Positions 1-9,931 of a DNA stretch of 64,000 bases are shown piece after piece (the stretch's first letter is position 1; the number at the start of each line of letters is the position of its first letter). The notes under the pieces were generated by a model, which worked only from the letters and a program-made list of their open reading frames with translations, did no database searches and was not told where the DNA came from. This DNA is from Arthrobacter sp. D5-1 (GTDB lineage Bacteria > Actinomycetota > Actinomycetes > Actinomycetales > Micrococcaceae), in the NCBI RefSeq assembly GCF_017357425.1, contig NZ_CP014571.1, positions 620,001 through 684,000 on the forward strand, written 5' to 3'. The translations under genes and the position numbers were made by a program.

Positions 1-75
1 TGCTGCGCAAAGGCTATGGGGCTCCGCTGTGATCGCTGACCTTATATTGTCAGTGCCTGCTGCCAGAGTAAAGGA

Positions 76-1380
76 ATGGAACGAATTGGGGAGAGGCATA
101 CGGGCGCAGCAGTGGCGCTCGGGCGCGCTCCCGTCGTTGTGGATTCCGTTCAACCCGGCAGGGGCACAGCCAGCACCGTTAGCAGCGACCTGATCGAACA
201 GTTGCGGGTCCTGGAGGAGATGAAGTCTGCGATCTCCGCTTTGCAGGCGCGGGTTGCTGTGGCGTTTGATCTGGCTCAACGTCAGGAGCAAGCCGAGGCA
301 GGGGTCCCTTCCTCGGAGCGCGGCCAGGGCGTGGGAGCGCAGGTTGCGTTGGCCCGGCGCGAGTCACCAAACCGTGGGTCCCGCCTCCTGGGCTTGGCGA
401 AAGCCCTTGTCACGGAGATGCCCCGCACCTTGGCGGCCCTGAAATCGGGGCACTTGAATGAATGGCGTGCCACGCTTCTTGTTAAGGAAACGGCCTGCCT
501 GTCTGTCGAGGACCGTTGTGCGGTGGATGAGGAGCTCGCGCCCGACACCGGGACTTTTGCGGGCAAGGGCGACAAAGCGATCATTGCTGCCGCGAAAGCT
601 GCCGCATATCGGCGGGATCCGCGGTCGGTAGTCGGGCGTGCCAGCCGTGCTGCCGCCGAACGGACCGTCAGCCTCCGTCCAGCCCCGGACACCATGACGT
701 ACCTGACGGCCTTGCTTCCGGTAGCCCAAGGCGTAGCGATCTACGCCGCGCTGACTCGAGCGGCTGATTCGGCCCGTTCCAGCGGGGATGCACGAGGTCG
801 GGGCCAGCTCATGGCCGACACCTTGACCGAACGCATGACGGGCACCCCGGGCGGGATTTCGGGGATCAACCTGGATCTCGTTATGACCGACCGCACCTTG
901 TTCCAAGGTGACAGCGAACCAGCCCGGCTCAAGGGCTACGGAATCGTCCCGGCTGAATGGGGTAGGGAGCTGCTCGGATCGGGGCAGGCAGCCCATGACC
1001 AGGACCTCACCGTTTGGCTTCGCCGGCTCTACACGGCTCCAGCTACGGGAGAGCTCCTTGCCACCGATTCCAAGGCCCGGCTCTTTGCAGGTGGGCTCCG
1101 GCGCTTCATCGAAACCCGAGACGACACGTGCCGAACGCCGTATTGTGATGCGCCTATCCGGCATATTGACCATGTGGTTCCGTGGCGCGCCGGAGGGAAG
1201 ACCAGCTTGGCTAACGGCGCCGTTTTATGCGAGGCGTGCAACCACATCAAGGAAAACGCCGGCTGGACTACCCGAGCCGTACATGCCGACGTGCACACCT
1301 TGGAAATCAGCACGCCCACTGGGCATACCTACCAATCGAAAGCCCCGCCCATGCCCGGGCACCGACCCTCCAGAACATAG
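76..1380 (+). CDS. DUF222 and HNH endonuclease domain protein
   Basis: A 434-residue protein of the DUF222 plus C-terminal HNH architecture that is multicopy in Arthrobacter-type genomes. The N-terminal two thirds is the helical DUF222 region. The C-terminal 80 residues hold a zinc-type HNH nuclease core: C352 and C357, the HIDH segment at 363-366, then C386 and C389 followed by NHIKE. All the expected metal and catalytic residues are visible, so it is probably an intact nuclease fold. The cellular role of this family is unsettled. The start at 76 sits directly behind AAAGGA, which is unusually close, so a slightly later start is possible. A TATATT at 43-48 may be a -10 element. It converges with the MarR gene, 13 bases away. 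Confidence 0.85.
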   Translation: MERIGERHTGAAVALGRAPVVVDSVQPGRGTASTVSSDLIEQLRVLEEMKSAISALQARVAVAFDLAQRQEQAEAGVPSSERGQGVGAQVALARRESPNRGSRLLGLAKALVTEMPRTLAALKSGHLNEWRATLLVKETACLSVEDRCAVDEELAPDTGTFAGKGDKAIIAAAKAAAYRRDPRSVVGRASRAAAERTVSLRPAPDTMTYLTALLPVAQGVAIYAALTRAADSARSSGDARGRGQLMADTLTERMTGTPGGISGINLDLVMTDRTLFQGDSEPARLKGYGIVPAEWGRELLGSGQAAHDQDLTVWLRRLYTAPATGELLATDSKARLFAGGLRRFIETRDDTCRTPYCDAPIRHIDHVVPWRAGGKTSLANGAVLCEACNHIKENAGWTTRAVHADVHTLEISTPTGHTYQSKAPPMPGHRPSRT

Positions 1381-1393
1381 AAAGGCAGAGGCG

Positions 1394-1903
1394 TTATTCC
1401 TCGGTGAAGTCCCCGGCATCCCTGCGGAAGGTGCCCAGCACGCGGATGAGGTGATCGACGTCGTCGTGCCCGAAGCCTGACTTGCCGAAAACCTCCGCGT
1501 TGAGTGCCGCCGTCGCCTTCTTGGCGAGGGTGCGGCCCTCGGCGGTGAGCTCAATCAGGGTGGTGCGGCCGTCGGTGGGGTGCGGAGAGCGTGCCACCAG
1601 AGCGGCTTTTTCCAAGCGGTCGACGGCGTTGGTCACCGAGGTGGGATGTACCTGCAGGAGCGCGCTGGCCTTGTTCATAGGCAGCGCGCCGCTGCGGGCG
1701 AAACTCAGGAGCGCCAGCAGCTCGTAGCGTGCAAAGGTCAGCCCGAACGGTTTGAGGACCGTTTCGATGCGGGCCAGCAGGATCTGCTGCGTCCGCATGA
1801 TCGCGGTGATGGCGGCCATGGGCGCGGCGACGTCGCCCCAGCCATGCCGCTCCCAGTTGCGCTGGGCGTCGGCGATGGGATCGCGGGGGAGTGGCGTGCC
1901 CAT
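1394..1903 (-). CDS. MarR family transcriptional regulator
   Basis: A 169-residue winged-helix repressor. The MarR core runs from about residue 35 to 150, with the recognition region at HPTSVTNAVDRLEKAALV and the wing at RSPHPTDGRTTLIELT. The start is supported by GGAGG a few bases upstream of the ATG. It follows the acyl-CoA synthetase on the same strand with a 42-base gap, so the two are likely co-transcribed, and it probably controls that gene and the divergent acyl-CoA dehydrogenase. MarR proteins beside CoA ligases often sense the acid or its CoA thioester; that role here is inference from context. Confidence 0.88.
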   Translation of the reverse strand: MGTPLPRDPIADAQRNWERHGWGDVAAPMAAITAIMRTQQILLARIETVLKPFGLTFARYELLALLSFARSGALPMNKASALLQVHPTSVTNAVDRLEKAALVARSPHPTDGRTTLIELTAEGRTLAKKATAALNAEVFGKSGFGHDDVDHLIRVLGTFRRDAGDFTEE

Positions 1904-1945
1904 GGGCCTCCTTCGGTTGCTTGGTTGGCCTGATCTTCCGGGTGG

Positions 1946-3664
1946 CTAGTCTTTCAGATTCGGGAACTCTTCCTCGGTGTATTCCACGCCCAAACCGGAG
2001 GGCAGCGGCCCCTCACCATGCCGGGCGACTTCCGTGCCGCGCAGTTCCACACGACGGATCTTGCCGGAGATCGTCTTGGGAAGCTCGCCGAATTCCAGCC
2101 GCCGGATGCGTTTGAACGGTGCCAGATGCTCGCGGCAATACTTCAGAATGTCCTCCGCGACTGCCGGTCCGGCTTCGTAGCCGGCAGCCAGAACCACAAA
2201 CGCTTTCGGAACCGACAGCTTCACGGCATCAGGTGAAGGCACGACGGCGGCCTCCGCCACTGCGGGATGTTCGATCAGGACGCTTTCAAGTTCGAACGGG
2301 GACAAACGGTAGTCGGAGGACTTGAAAACGTCGTCGTCCCGGCCGACGTAGGTGATCACGCCGTCAGCGTCCCGGCTCGCCATATCGCCCGTGTGATAGT
2401 AGCCGTCGCGGAAGGCATCGGCCGTTTTCTCTTCGTCGCCGAAGTAGCTCTTCATCAATCCCACGGGCCGGGGGTCCAAGCGCAAGCAGAGTTCGCCGTC
2501 GTCGGCTTCCGTCCCGGTGTTCGGATCCACCAGGACGACGTCGTACCCCGGGAGCGGGCGGCCCATGGAGCCGATCTTCACCGGCTGGGCCGGAGTGTTG
2601 GCGATCTGGACCGTGGATTCGGTTTGGCCGAAGCCGTCGCGGATGGTGACTCCCCAAGCTTTCTCCACTTGCCCGATAACTTCGGCATTCAGTGGCTCCC
2701 CAGCCGAGACCACTTTGCGTGGCGGGCTGGTGAGCTGCGTAAGATCGGCCTGGATGAGCATGCGCCAGACCGTGGGAGGCGCGCAGAAACTGGTGACGCC
2801 TTCGCGGCCCATTTGCTCCATGAGGGCGGCGGCGTCAAAGCGCTGGTAGTTGTAAATGAAGACCGTGGCCTCGGCGATCCACGGCGTGAAGACGTTGGAC
2901 CAGGCGTGTTTGGCCCAGCCGGGGGAGGCGACATTCAGGTGGACGTCGCCCGGTTCCAGGCCGATCCAGTACATGGTGGACAAGTGGCCCACGGGGTAGG
3001 ACGTGTGGGTATGCTCCACGAGCTTCGCCCGTGACGTGGTGCCGGAGGTGAAGTAGAGCAGCAGTGTCTCGTCCGCTTTTGTGGGGGCGTCGGGCGTAAA
3101 GTCCGTGCCGGCGTCGTACGCATCTGCGTACTGTTTGGCGTCCGCGTCGATTCTCTCCGAACCGACCTCGATCAGGGCGTATTCACCCTCGACGTCGGCG
3201 AACTTGCCGATGTTGGCACTTCCGACGGCCACCCAGGCCGCACCGCCACGTTCAACGCGGTCCTGGAGATCACGGGCGCCCATGAGGGTGGTGGTGGGGA
3301 TCATGACGATGCCGAGTTTGATGCCGGCGAGCATGAGTTCCCACAGTTCAACCTGGTTGCCGAGCATGATGATCATGTGGTCTCCACGCTGGACGCCCTG
3401 GCTCCGCAGCCAGTTGGCTACCTGGGATGAGCGTTCCGCGAGGTCCTTGTAGCTGCGGCGGGTGGAGCTCCCGTCCTGTTCCACGATGACCAAGGCGGGC
3501 TTGCTGCCCCGGGCCGGGTCCGCCGCGATCTGGTCGAACCAGTCCAAAGCGAAGTTGAACTCCTCAAACCGCGGCCACTCGAATTCCGCGTGCGCCAGCT
3601 TGTAGTCCTCACGCAGTTCCAGCAGCCGGTCGCGGGCCGCACGGAAGTCCTCTGTGACTGTCAT
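1946..3664 (-). CDS. AMP-forming acyl-CoA synthetase
   Basis: A 572-residue ANL-superfamily ligase, activating a carboxylic acid to acyl-AMP and then acyl-CoA. The phosphate-binding loop YFTSGTTSRAK lies at 204-214. The adenine-binding GFGQTEST, the hinge motif YHTGDMASRD and the C-terminal catalytic lysine segment PKTISGKIRR all follow in normal order. Overall layout resembles medium-chain or aryl acyl-CoA synthetases rather than acetyl-CoA synthetase. I chose the ATG at 3664 because AAAGGCGG lies about 6 bases upstream; an in-frame ATG 33 bases earlier has no such site. The neighbours (MarR, acyl-CoA dehydrogenase) suggest degradation of a branched, aromatic or medium-chain acid. The acid itself cannot be named. 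Confidence 0.85.
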   Translation of the reverse strand: MTVTEDFRAARDRLLELREDYKLAHAEFEWPRFEEFNFALDWFDQIAADPARGSKPALVIVEQDGSSTRRSYKDLAERSSQVANWLRSQGVQRGDHMIIMLGNQVELWELMLAGIKLGIVMIPTTTLMGARDLQDRVERGGAAWVAVGSANIGKFADVEGEYALIEVGSERIDADAKQYADAYDAGTDFTPDAPTKADETLLLYFTSGTTSRAKLVEHTHTSYPVGHLSTMYWIGLEPGDVHLNVASPGWAKHAWSNVFTPWIAEATVFIYNYQRFDAAALMEQMGREGVTSFCAPPTVWRMLIQADLTQLTSPPRKVVSAGEPLNAEVIGQVEKAWGVTIRDGFGQTESTVQIANTPAQPVKIGSMGRPLPGYDVVLVDPNTGTEADDGELCLRLDPRPVGLMKSYFGDEEKTADAFRDGYYHTGDMASRDADGVITYVGRDDDVFKSSDYRLSPFELESVLIEHPAVAEAAVVPSPDAVKLSVPKAFVVLAAGYEAGPAVAEDILKYCREHLAPFKRIRRLEFGELPKTISGKIRRVELRGTEVARHGEGPLPSGLGVEYTEEEFPNLKD

Positions 3665-3797
3665 AGTCCGCCTTTCGCCTTCGGGCTTCCCTGGCACCTT
3701 TGCCGGACATCCCGCCTAGGGATCCACATCACCTTGCAATATACTAGGACATCCAAGGGTTTGGAAGAGCCTGTGCGGGACATGACGAAGGGGTCTA

Positions 3798-5015
3798 ATG
3801 CTCGACGACAAAGCTGCCGGCACCGTTACCAGCGGTGCGGCACCAGAACGCGTCCTCCCTCCTTATCCGGAGGCGGACTTGATGCACGTAGTGGACCTGC
3901 TCCCGGCCGGAGAGCGCTTGCGATACTTGGAGATCAGGGAGTTCCTGCAAACGCGGATCCGGGCGGCCAGCATCGAGTACTGGAACCGGGAGGAGTTCCC
4001 GTTCGGGCTGCTGGCTGACATGGCCAAGTTCGGGCTCGGTGGACTCCAGACAGACGGCTCCACCAAGCTCTTCAAGGGCCTCATGTACACCGAGGTGGCC
4101 CGGGCGGACGTATCACTCTCGGCGCTGGTGGGCATCCACAATGAACTCATCGTGGGCATGATCGACGAGCTTGGATCCCCTGAACAGAAGCGCAGGTGGC
4201 TGCCTGGGTTGGAAGCTTTCACCCAGCTGGGCGCCTTCGCCCTCACCGAACCGGATCACGGCTCGGACATCGCCGGAGGACTTTCGACGACGGCGCGGCG
4301 CGACGGCGGCGAATGGGTCATCAGCGGTGCCAAACGCTGGATCGGGGCAGGGACGATTGCCGACTTCGCATTGGTGTGGGCACGGGATGAATCCGACGGC
4401 CACATCAAGGGCTTCATTGTGGAGACGGACCGCCCCGGTTACTCGGCCACCAAGATCTCCAACAAGATCGGCCTGCGCATCATGCAGAATGCGGACATCG
4501 TGTTGGACGAGGTGCGTATTCCGTTAGAGAACCTCCTGCCGGGGGCCACGGAGTTTTCCCGAGCCAATGACCTGTTGCGCGATTCCCGGGCCTGGGTGGG
4601 GTGGCAGGCTGCGGGGATTCAGTTGGCAGCCTTCGATATTGCCCGTTCTTACGCCTTGGAACGCAAACAGTTCGGCAAAGAGCTGGCTCGCTTCCAGCTG
4701 GTCCAGCAGCAGCTTGCCGACATTCTGGGCAACGCCAACGCGTCCTTGTCCATGATGGTCGAGCTCGCCCGGATCCAGCAGGCCGGGAAACTCCAGATGG
4801 TGCAGGCGGCCATGTGCAAAGCCACCACCACCCGGCTGGCGCGTTCCTCAGTTGCGATGGGCCGTTCCCTGCTGGGCGGGAACGGAATCACCACGGACTA
4901 TGAGATGGCCAAGCTCTTTGGCGACGCCGAAATCCTGTACACCTACGAGGGCAGTTACGAGATCAACTCCATGATCGTGGCCCGCGCGGTGACAGGGAAA
5001 TCGGCGTTCGTCTAA
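3798..5015 (+). CDS. Acyl-CoA dehydrogenase
   Basis: A 405-residue flavoenzyme of normal family length that oxidises an acyl-CoA at the alpha-beta position and passes electrons to ETF. The FAD/substrate motif LTEPDHGSD is near residue 150, ALERKQFGKELARFQLVQ begins the C-terminal helical domain, and the catalytic base is E384 in the YTYEGSYEIN segment, placed as in glutaryl-CoA and short-chain dehydrogenases. GAAGGGG lies just upstream of the ATG. It is divergent from the CoA ligase, with TATACT-like AT-rich sequence around 3740 between them, so the pair probably forms one regulated pathway under the MarR protein. Confidence 0.88.
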   Translation: MLDDKAAGTVTSGAAPERVLPPYPEADLMHVVDLLPAGERLRYLEIREFLQTRIRAASIEYWNREEFPFGLLADMAKFGLGGLQTDGSTKLFKGLMYTEVARADVSLSALVGIHNELIVGMIDELGSPEQKRRWLPGLEAFTQLGAFALTEPDHGSDIAGGLSTTARRDGGEWVISGAKRWIGAGTIADFALVWARDESDGHIKGFIVETDRPGYSATKISNKIGLRIMQNADIVLDEVRIPLENLLPGATEFSRANDLLRDSRAWVGWQAAGIQLAAFDIARSYALERKQFGKELARFQLVQQQLADILGNANASLSMMVELARIQQAGKLQMVQAAMCKATTTRLARSSVAMGRSLLGGNGITTDYEMAKLFGDAEILYTYEGSYEINSMIVARAVTGKSAFV

Positions 5016-5023
5016 GTAGCGGG

Positions 5024-6601
5024 CTAGGAGTTCTGGGTTACCACTTGGGGAGAGTCCTCGGGAGTGACCAGGGCGGCGTGCTCGGCCAGGACCCCGGTCT
5101 TGTGCCTGATGCGGAGACGGTAGAGCAGCGTCCCGCCGATGATGACCGTGCCAACAAAGATCACGCCTCCCCATTGCAGGTACCACTCGAACGGCGGCAC
5201 CGAGTTGTAAATCTCCGGCCGCGGCCACACGAGGTTCAGCGTCATGGCGCCGCCCCACAGCACGGCCAGGATGTTCACAGGCAGCCCCCATTTGCCGAGG
5301 CTGAATCCCGGTTCTGATCCGTCGTCCTTCAGGGGCCACTTCTTCAAGAACCGGCGCCGCAGCATGGGCACGGTCACCAGCAGGTAGGACAGGTAGATCA
5401 GCACGATGCTGATGCTGGACAGAATAGTGAAGATGGCCGGCTGGGAGATGTTGACGATCAGCGGGATGACGGCAACTATGCCGATGACGATGGCAGCAAC
5501 GGTGGGCGTTTTCCGGGTGGGGTGCACTTTGCTGAGCTGACGGCTGAAGGGAAGGTTGTTGTCCCTGGCCATGGCGAACATCATCCGGATGGCTGCTGCA
5601 TGGACGGCGAGGGTGCAGACCACTACGGCTACCACGATGCAGGCCAGGAAGGCCTTGCCGAACGGGCCGCCGAGTACTGAAAGCACGATGTACTGCAGTC
5701 CGCCGTCAGCCGCCCCCAGCTTGGGATCGGAGAGATCGGGCGCGGCCAGGATTCCGCCGAGGAGGAGTAGGCCTCCCAAAAGGAAGGAAGCCGTGACGGC
5801 GCGAAGGATCGCCCTGGGAGCAGTCTTCTTGGGGTCTTTGGTTTCTTCGCCCAAGGAGCTGGCGGTGTCAAAGCCGTACATGACGTACCCCGAAGCCATG
5901 GCAGCAATGAGGAACACTCCGAAGAAGCCCAAGGGATGTTCTTCACCGAATCCGGCGGTATCAAGGAGGACTTCCGGCCCCCGCACGGAGTGCCAGAGAA
6001 GCGCCGCAATGAGCAGGACGGCCGCAACCAGTTCCACGAACACGCCCACGCTGTTGATCATGGTCATGAGTTTCACGCCGAACGCGTTGATCAGTGTGGA
6101 AATACCGATCATGATGCTGGCCAGGATGACCCCGTTGACTGCGAAGTCGTAAGGACCTGTTCCGTCGCCGACCAGCTGGAAGCCGCTCCAGATTTGCGGG
6201 AGGGTGATTTGGAGGGCCAAGGCAACGGAACCCAGAGCCATGATGGAGGAGAGCAGCAGCAACCAGCCCGCCAGCCAGGCCCACGTTCCAGTCGAGAGCC
6301 TCTTGGCCCAGTTGTACACCGACCCGGCCACCGGATAACGCCCGGCCAATTCCGCGAAACACAAAGCGACCATTAGTTGGCCTACGAAGACGATGGGCCA
6401 CGACCAGGCATAGGCGGGTCCCGCCGTCGAAAATCCGAAGTAAAACAGTTGAAAAACGCCGGTGAGAATGGAGATATAGCTGACGCCGGCGGCGAAGCTG
6501 GCGAACTTACCGATGCTGCGGTCCAGGGTTTGGGCATAGCCAAACTCGTCCATGCCGCTTGCATCGCTCTTGCAGGGTCCTAATTTGCTGGGTTCTGACA
6601 T
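5024..6601 (-). CDS. APC-superfamily permease, amino acid/choline type
   Basis: A 525-residue membrane transporter with about 12 hydrophobic segments. The N-terminal stretch around residues 28-60 and the downstream AELAGRYPVAGSVYNWAKRLS are typical of the amino acid/choline transporter branch of the APC superfamily. The ATG at 6601 follows CTAGGAG at good spacing, which excludes a longer N-terminus. It is the last gene of a minus-strand group after betB and codA, so choline, betaine or a related quaternary amine is the natural guess for the substrate. The family also transports GABA and other amino acids. The 145-base gap to codA may hold a partial terminator. Confidence 0.8.
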   Translation of the reverse strand: MSEPSKLGPCKSDASGMDEFGYAQTLDRSIGKFASFAAGVSYISILTGVFQLFYFGFSTAGPAYAWSWPIVFVGQLMVALCFAELAGRYPVAGSVYNWAKRLSTGTWAWLAGWLLLLSSIMALGSVALALQITLPQIWSGFQLVGDGTGPYDFAVNGVILASIMIGISTLINAFGVKLMTMINSVGVFVELVAAVLLIAALLWHSVRGPEVLLDTAGFGEEHPLGFFGVFLIAAMASGYVMYGFDTASSLGEETKDPKKTAPRAILRAVTASFLLGGLLLLGGILAAPDLSDPKLGAADGGLQYIVLSVLGGPFGKAFLACIVVAVVVCTLAVHAAAIRMMFAMARDNNLPFSRQLSKVHPTRKTPTVAAIVIGIVAVIPLIVNISQPAIFTILSSISIVLIYLSYLLVTVPMLRRRFLKKWPLKDDGSEPGFSLGKWGLPVNILAVLWGGAMTLNLVWPRPEIYNSVPPFEWYLQWGGVIFVGTVIIGGTLLYRLRIRHKTGVLAEHAALVTPEDSPQVVTQNS

Positions 6602-6672
6602 GCGAACTCCTAGTTCAGACGTGCACGAATGGTGATAACCTGCGGCCGCCATTGGTCGCAGTCGAAATCAAA

Positions 6673-6699
6673 GGCCGGGCACCACGCTGTGCCTCCGGC
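6673..6699 (-). terminator. Possible intercistronic terminator between codA and permease
   Basis: On the minus strand an imperfect hairpin (GCCGG and CAC pairing with GTG and CCGGC) is followed by CTTTGATTT. It lies between codA and the permease and could reduce read-through into the permease. The stem has mismatches, so confidence is low. Confidence 0.35.
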
Positions 6700-6746
6700 T
6701 GTTTCCCCCATTGTTTGTTGCGTGGGTCTAAAAACAGGGTGCCTGT

Positions 6747-8399
6747 TCAGGCGACAGACAAGCTGAAGCCGGCTTCCGCCGTCGTGGATTCCTCCGTTCG
6801 GCTGTTGATGAGATCGGCCTTGATGAAATCGGCGCAGCGCTCGCCGATCATCATCACGGTGATATTCGGGTTGACGGTGACGTGTTCCGGCATGACGGAG
6901 GCATCGGCCACACGCAATCCGGTCACCCCCTTGACCCGCAGTTCGGGATCCAAGGGCGACATTTCGTCGTTCACTGGTCCCATGCGGACGGTGCCGACCG
7001 GGTGGTACACGGTGTTGTGCGTTTTGCGGATGTAATCCTGCAACTCTTCGTCGCTCTGCGCTTCGATGCCAGGGGAGAGCTCCCGACCGGTCCATTCAGC
7101 CATGGCCGGCTGCGCCGCGATTTCCCGGGCCTTGCGGATGCCGGCCACCATGACGCGCATGTCGTGGCCGTCGGGATCGGTGAAGTAGCGGGGGTCCACC
7201 ATGGGCTTGTCCCGGAAGTCCCGGCTGCGCAGCCGAACCGTGCCGCGGGAACGCGCGTGGGTAACGTTCGGAGTCAGGCTGAAGCCGTTCTCCGTGGTGG
7301 GGTAGCCGTAGCGCAGGGTGTTCATGTCGAAGGGGACGGAACCGTAGTGCATCATCAGGTCCGGGCGGTCCAAGCCCTCTTCGGTGGGAGTGAAGATGCC
7401 GATTTCCCACCACTGGGTGGAGGTCTGCACCATGGGCTGCTTGGCTTCGAACTGCACCACACCTTCCGGGTGGTCCTGCAGGTGCTCGCCGACGCCTGGG
7501 GAATCCACCAGGACCTCGATGCCATGCGCGGCCAAGTGTTCGGCCGGGCCGATGCCCGAAAGCATAAGAAGCTTGGGCGAGTCGATGGCACCGGTGGACA
7601 GGATGACCTCGCGATGTGCGTCCAGCCTGTGCGTGCGGCCGAAGGCCGAATCCACGACGTCGACGCCGGTGCAGCGCTTGTCCGCGTCGAACACCAGTTG
7701 GCGGGCCCGCAAGCCGGTCAGCAGCGTGAAGTTCTCGCGATCCACAATGGGGTGGATGTAGGACACCGAGCTGGAGGAACGCGTCCCGTCCGAGCGGCGG
7801 TTGATCTGGAAGAAGTTGGCGCCGTTGATCACGGTGGTGCCGTCATTGAACTTTGCCCGGGGGATTCCGGTCTGCTCACAGGCATTAAGGAGCGCGACGC
7901 CGGCGGGATCGTGTGGGGGAACGTTCATCAAGTGCACCGGGCCGTCGTGTCCGTGGTGTGGAGCTTCCGGGCCTGCGTCCTCGTTGCTTTCCAAGCGCTT
8001 GTACAAAGGCCACGCGGCAGCAGCATTCCAGCCGGTGGCGCCGTACTTTGACTCCCATTCGTCCAGGTCTTCGCGGGGAGCCCAGAACGCGATGCAGGAG
8101 TTGTGGCTGGAGCAGCCGCCCATGACCTTGGCTCGGGCATGGCGCATGAAGGAGTTGCCGTTTTCCTGCGGCTCAACAGGGTAGTCCCAGTCGTAGCCGG
8201 ATTCCAGCAGCTCCATCCAACGATCCAGCTGCAGGATCTCCGGCAGGTTGCGGTCATCCGGGCCCGCTTCCACCAAGGCCACGGTGACGGAAGGGTCCTC
8301 GCTCAACCGGGCGGCGACGGCAGCTCCGGCAGATCCTCCGCCAATGACGACGTAATCGAACCCGCGCTCGCCGAGGTTCTCAATGGTGTCAACGTGCAT
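6747..8399 (-). CDS. codA: Choline oxidase
   Basis: A 550-residue GMC-family flavoprotein that oxidises choline to betaine aldehyde and on to glycine betaine with O2, making H2O2. The FAD dinucleotide motif is VVIGGGSAGAAVAARL at 17-32. The characterised Arthrobacter globiformis active site is conserved at identical numbering: H99 (covalent FAD attachment) and S101 in the SSHNS segment, H310 and E312 in QDHPEG, H351, H466 in YHPVGT, and N510 in VNPNIT. This separates it from choline dehydrogenase BetA. The ATG follows directly on the betB stop and its GGAGA ribosome site lies inside the end of betB, so the two are translationally coupled. Role: osmoprotectant synthesis and choline use. Confidence 0.95.
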   Translation of the reverse strand: MHVDTIENLGERGFDYVVIGGGSAGAAVAARLSEDPSVTVALVEAGPDDRNLPEILQLDRWMELLESGYDWDYPVEPQENGNSFMRHARAKVMGGCSSHNSCIAFWAPREDLDEWESKYGATGWNAAAAWPLYKRLESNEDAGPEAPHHGHDGPVHLMNVPPHDPAGVALLNACEQTGIPRAKFNDGTTVINGANFFQINRRSDGTRSSSSVSYIHPIVDRENFTLLTGLRARQLVFDADKRCTGVDVVDSAFGRTHRLDAHREVILSTGAIDSPKLLMLSGIGPAEHLAAHGIEVLVDSPGVGEHLQDHPEGVVQFEAKQPMVQTSTQWWEIGIFTPTEEGLDRPDLMMHYGSVPFDMNTLRYGYPTTENGFSLTPNVTHARSRGTVRLRSRDFRDKPMVDPRYFTDPDGHDMRVMVAGIRKAREIAAQPAMAEWTGRELSPGIEAQSDEELQDYIRKTHNTVYHPVGTVRMGPVNDEMSPLDPELRVKGVTGLRVADASVMPEHVTVNPNITVMMIGERCADFIKADLINSRTEESTTAEAGFSLSVA

Positions 8400-9911
8400 C
8401 TATTTCTCCTTGCCGTGGTCTGCGAACCAGCCGGTCACCTGGGGGCTGGTGTTCTGGTAGATGTGCTTGGCTTCCTGGTACTCACCCAGACCGGTGGGGC
8501 CGAGTTCGCGTCCGACGCCGGACTGGCCGAAGCCGCCCCACTCGGCCTGTGGAAGGTAGGGGTGGTAGTCGTTGATCCAGATCGTGCCGTGCCGCAAGCG
8601 GCCCGCTACCCGCTGGGCCTTGCCGGCATCCTGGGTCCAGACGGCACCCGCCAGCCCGTAGATGGTGTCGTTGGCGGTGGCCACGGCTTCGTCCTCGGTG
8701 CGGAAGGTTTCCACTGTTACTACCGGGCCAAAGGCTTCGTCGATGACTACCGACATTCCCCTGGTGACGCGGTCCAGGACGGTGGGCTGGTAGTAGAAGC
8801 CGGCGTCGAACTTTTCGCCCTGGGGGGCCGCGCCGCCGCACCGCAGCCGCGCGCCTTCGGCCACGCCACGCTGGACGTAGGCGTCCACTTTCTCCCGGTG
8901 TGCCGCTGAAATCAGCGGTCCGGTTTCGGCAGATTCATCGAACGGGCCGCCGAGGCGGATGTCCTTGGCCTTGCGGACCAGTTCGTCGACGAAACGCTCG
9001 GCAATGGATTCCTCCACCACCAGCCGCGCCCCGGCGGAGCAGACCTGGCCTGAGTGCACAAAGGCACCGTTCAGCGCATTGTCGACGGCGGCCTCGAAGT
9101 CAGCGTCAGCGAAGACGACGTTGGGGTTCTTTCCGCCGAGTTCCAGCGCGACCTTCTTTACCGTGCCGGCGGCGGCCGCGGCAATGCGCTTGCCGGTTTC
9201 CAGGCCGCCGGTGAAGGAAACCAGGTCAATGTCCGGGTGCTCCGACAGCGGTGCGCCCACTTTTACTCCGGGGCCGGTCACCAGGTTGGCGACGCCGTCG
9301 GGTAGGCCCAGGTCCTGCAGCAACTGCATGGCCAGGATTGCGGTGGAGGGGGTCAGTTCGGCAGGCTTCAGGACGAAAGTGCAACCGGCGGCGAGTGCGG
9401 GGGCGATCTTCCACGCAGCCTGCAGCAGCGGGTAATTCCACGGCGTGATCAAACCGCATACTCCGACGGGTTCGTAGACGATTTTGCTGACGACGGCGGG
9501 GTCCCCGGCGTCGACCACCCGGCCCGCCGACTGCCCGGCGAGGCGTCCGAAATATTCGAAGCAGGCGGCGATGTCATCGATGTCGATGCGGCTTTCGATG
9601 ATCCGTTTGCCGGTGTCCAGCGATTCGGCGCGGGCAAACTTCTCGCGGCGTTCGCGCAGTTCCGCGGCAACCTTGAGCAGGAACGCGCCACGCTCAGGAG
9701 CGGGGACGTTCGCCCAAACTCCGGAATCGAACGCCTTGCGGGCTGCGGAAATGGCGCGCTCGGCGTCTTCACGGTCGGCTTCGGACACCGTGGCGACCAG
9801 TTCGCCGTCGGCCGGGTTGTGGATCTCGCGCACCGCGCCGGACGCTGCCGGCTCCCACCGGCCGTTGATGAAAAGGGTGGAGGCGGAATCGGAAAATGTG
9901 GCTTGGGTCAT
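8400..9911 (-). CDS. betB: Betaine-aldehyde dehydrogenase
   Basis: A 503-residue NAD(P)-dependent aldehyde dehydrogenase. The catalytic set is complete: N159 in PWNY, K182 in LKPAE, general base E257 in LELGG, nucleophile C291 in GQVCSAG. The cofactor loop reads SFTGGLETG rather than the common SFTGSTETG. Operon position immediately before codA makes betaine aldehyde the likely substrate, although choline oxidase alone can complete this step. The ATG at 9911 was preferred over an in-frame ATG 36 bases upstream because the longer form would start inside the operator palindrome; no strong ribosome site is visible for either. Confidence 0.9.
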   Translation of the reverse strand: MTQATFSDSASTLFINGRWEPAASGAVREIHNPADGELVATVSEADREDAERAISAARKAFDSGVWANVPAPERGAFLLKVAAELRERREKFARAESLDTGKRIIESRIDIDDIAACFEYFGRLAGQSAGRVVDAGDPAVVSKIVYEPVGVCGLITPWNYPLLQAAWKIAPALAAGCTFVLKPAELTPSTAILAMQLLQDLGLPDGVANLVTGPGVKVGAPLSEHPDIDLVSFTGGLETGKRIAAAAAGTVKKVALELGGKNPNVVFADADFEAAVDNALNGAFVHSGQVCSAGARLVVEESIAERFVDELVRKAKDIRLGGPFDESAETGPLISAAHREKVDAYVQRGVAEGARLRCGGAAPQGEKFDAGFYYQPTVLDRVTRGMSVVIDEAFGPVVTVETFRTEDEAVATANDTIYGLAGAVWTQDAGKAQRVAGRLRHGTIWINDYHPYLPQAEWGGFGQSGVGRELGPTGLGEYQEAKHIYQNTSPQVTGWFADHGKEK

Positions 9912-9931
9912 ACGAAGCAGGCTAGTGCATC

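Noticed and set aside
76..1380. HNH protein as part of a mobile intron, intein or insertion sequence
   Set aside because: There are no flanking inverted repeats, no splice-junction residues, and the DUF222 plus HNH architecture is a stand-alone chromosomal family.
6882..8051. 389-codon plus-strand frame opposite codA
   Set aside because: It is fully antisense to a gene with every catalytic residue in place, and the peptide shows no family motif.
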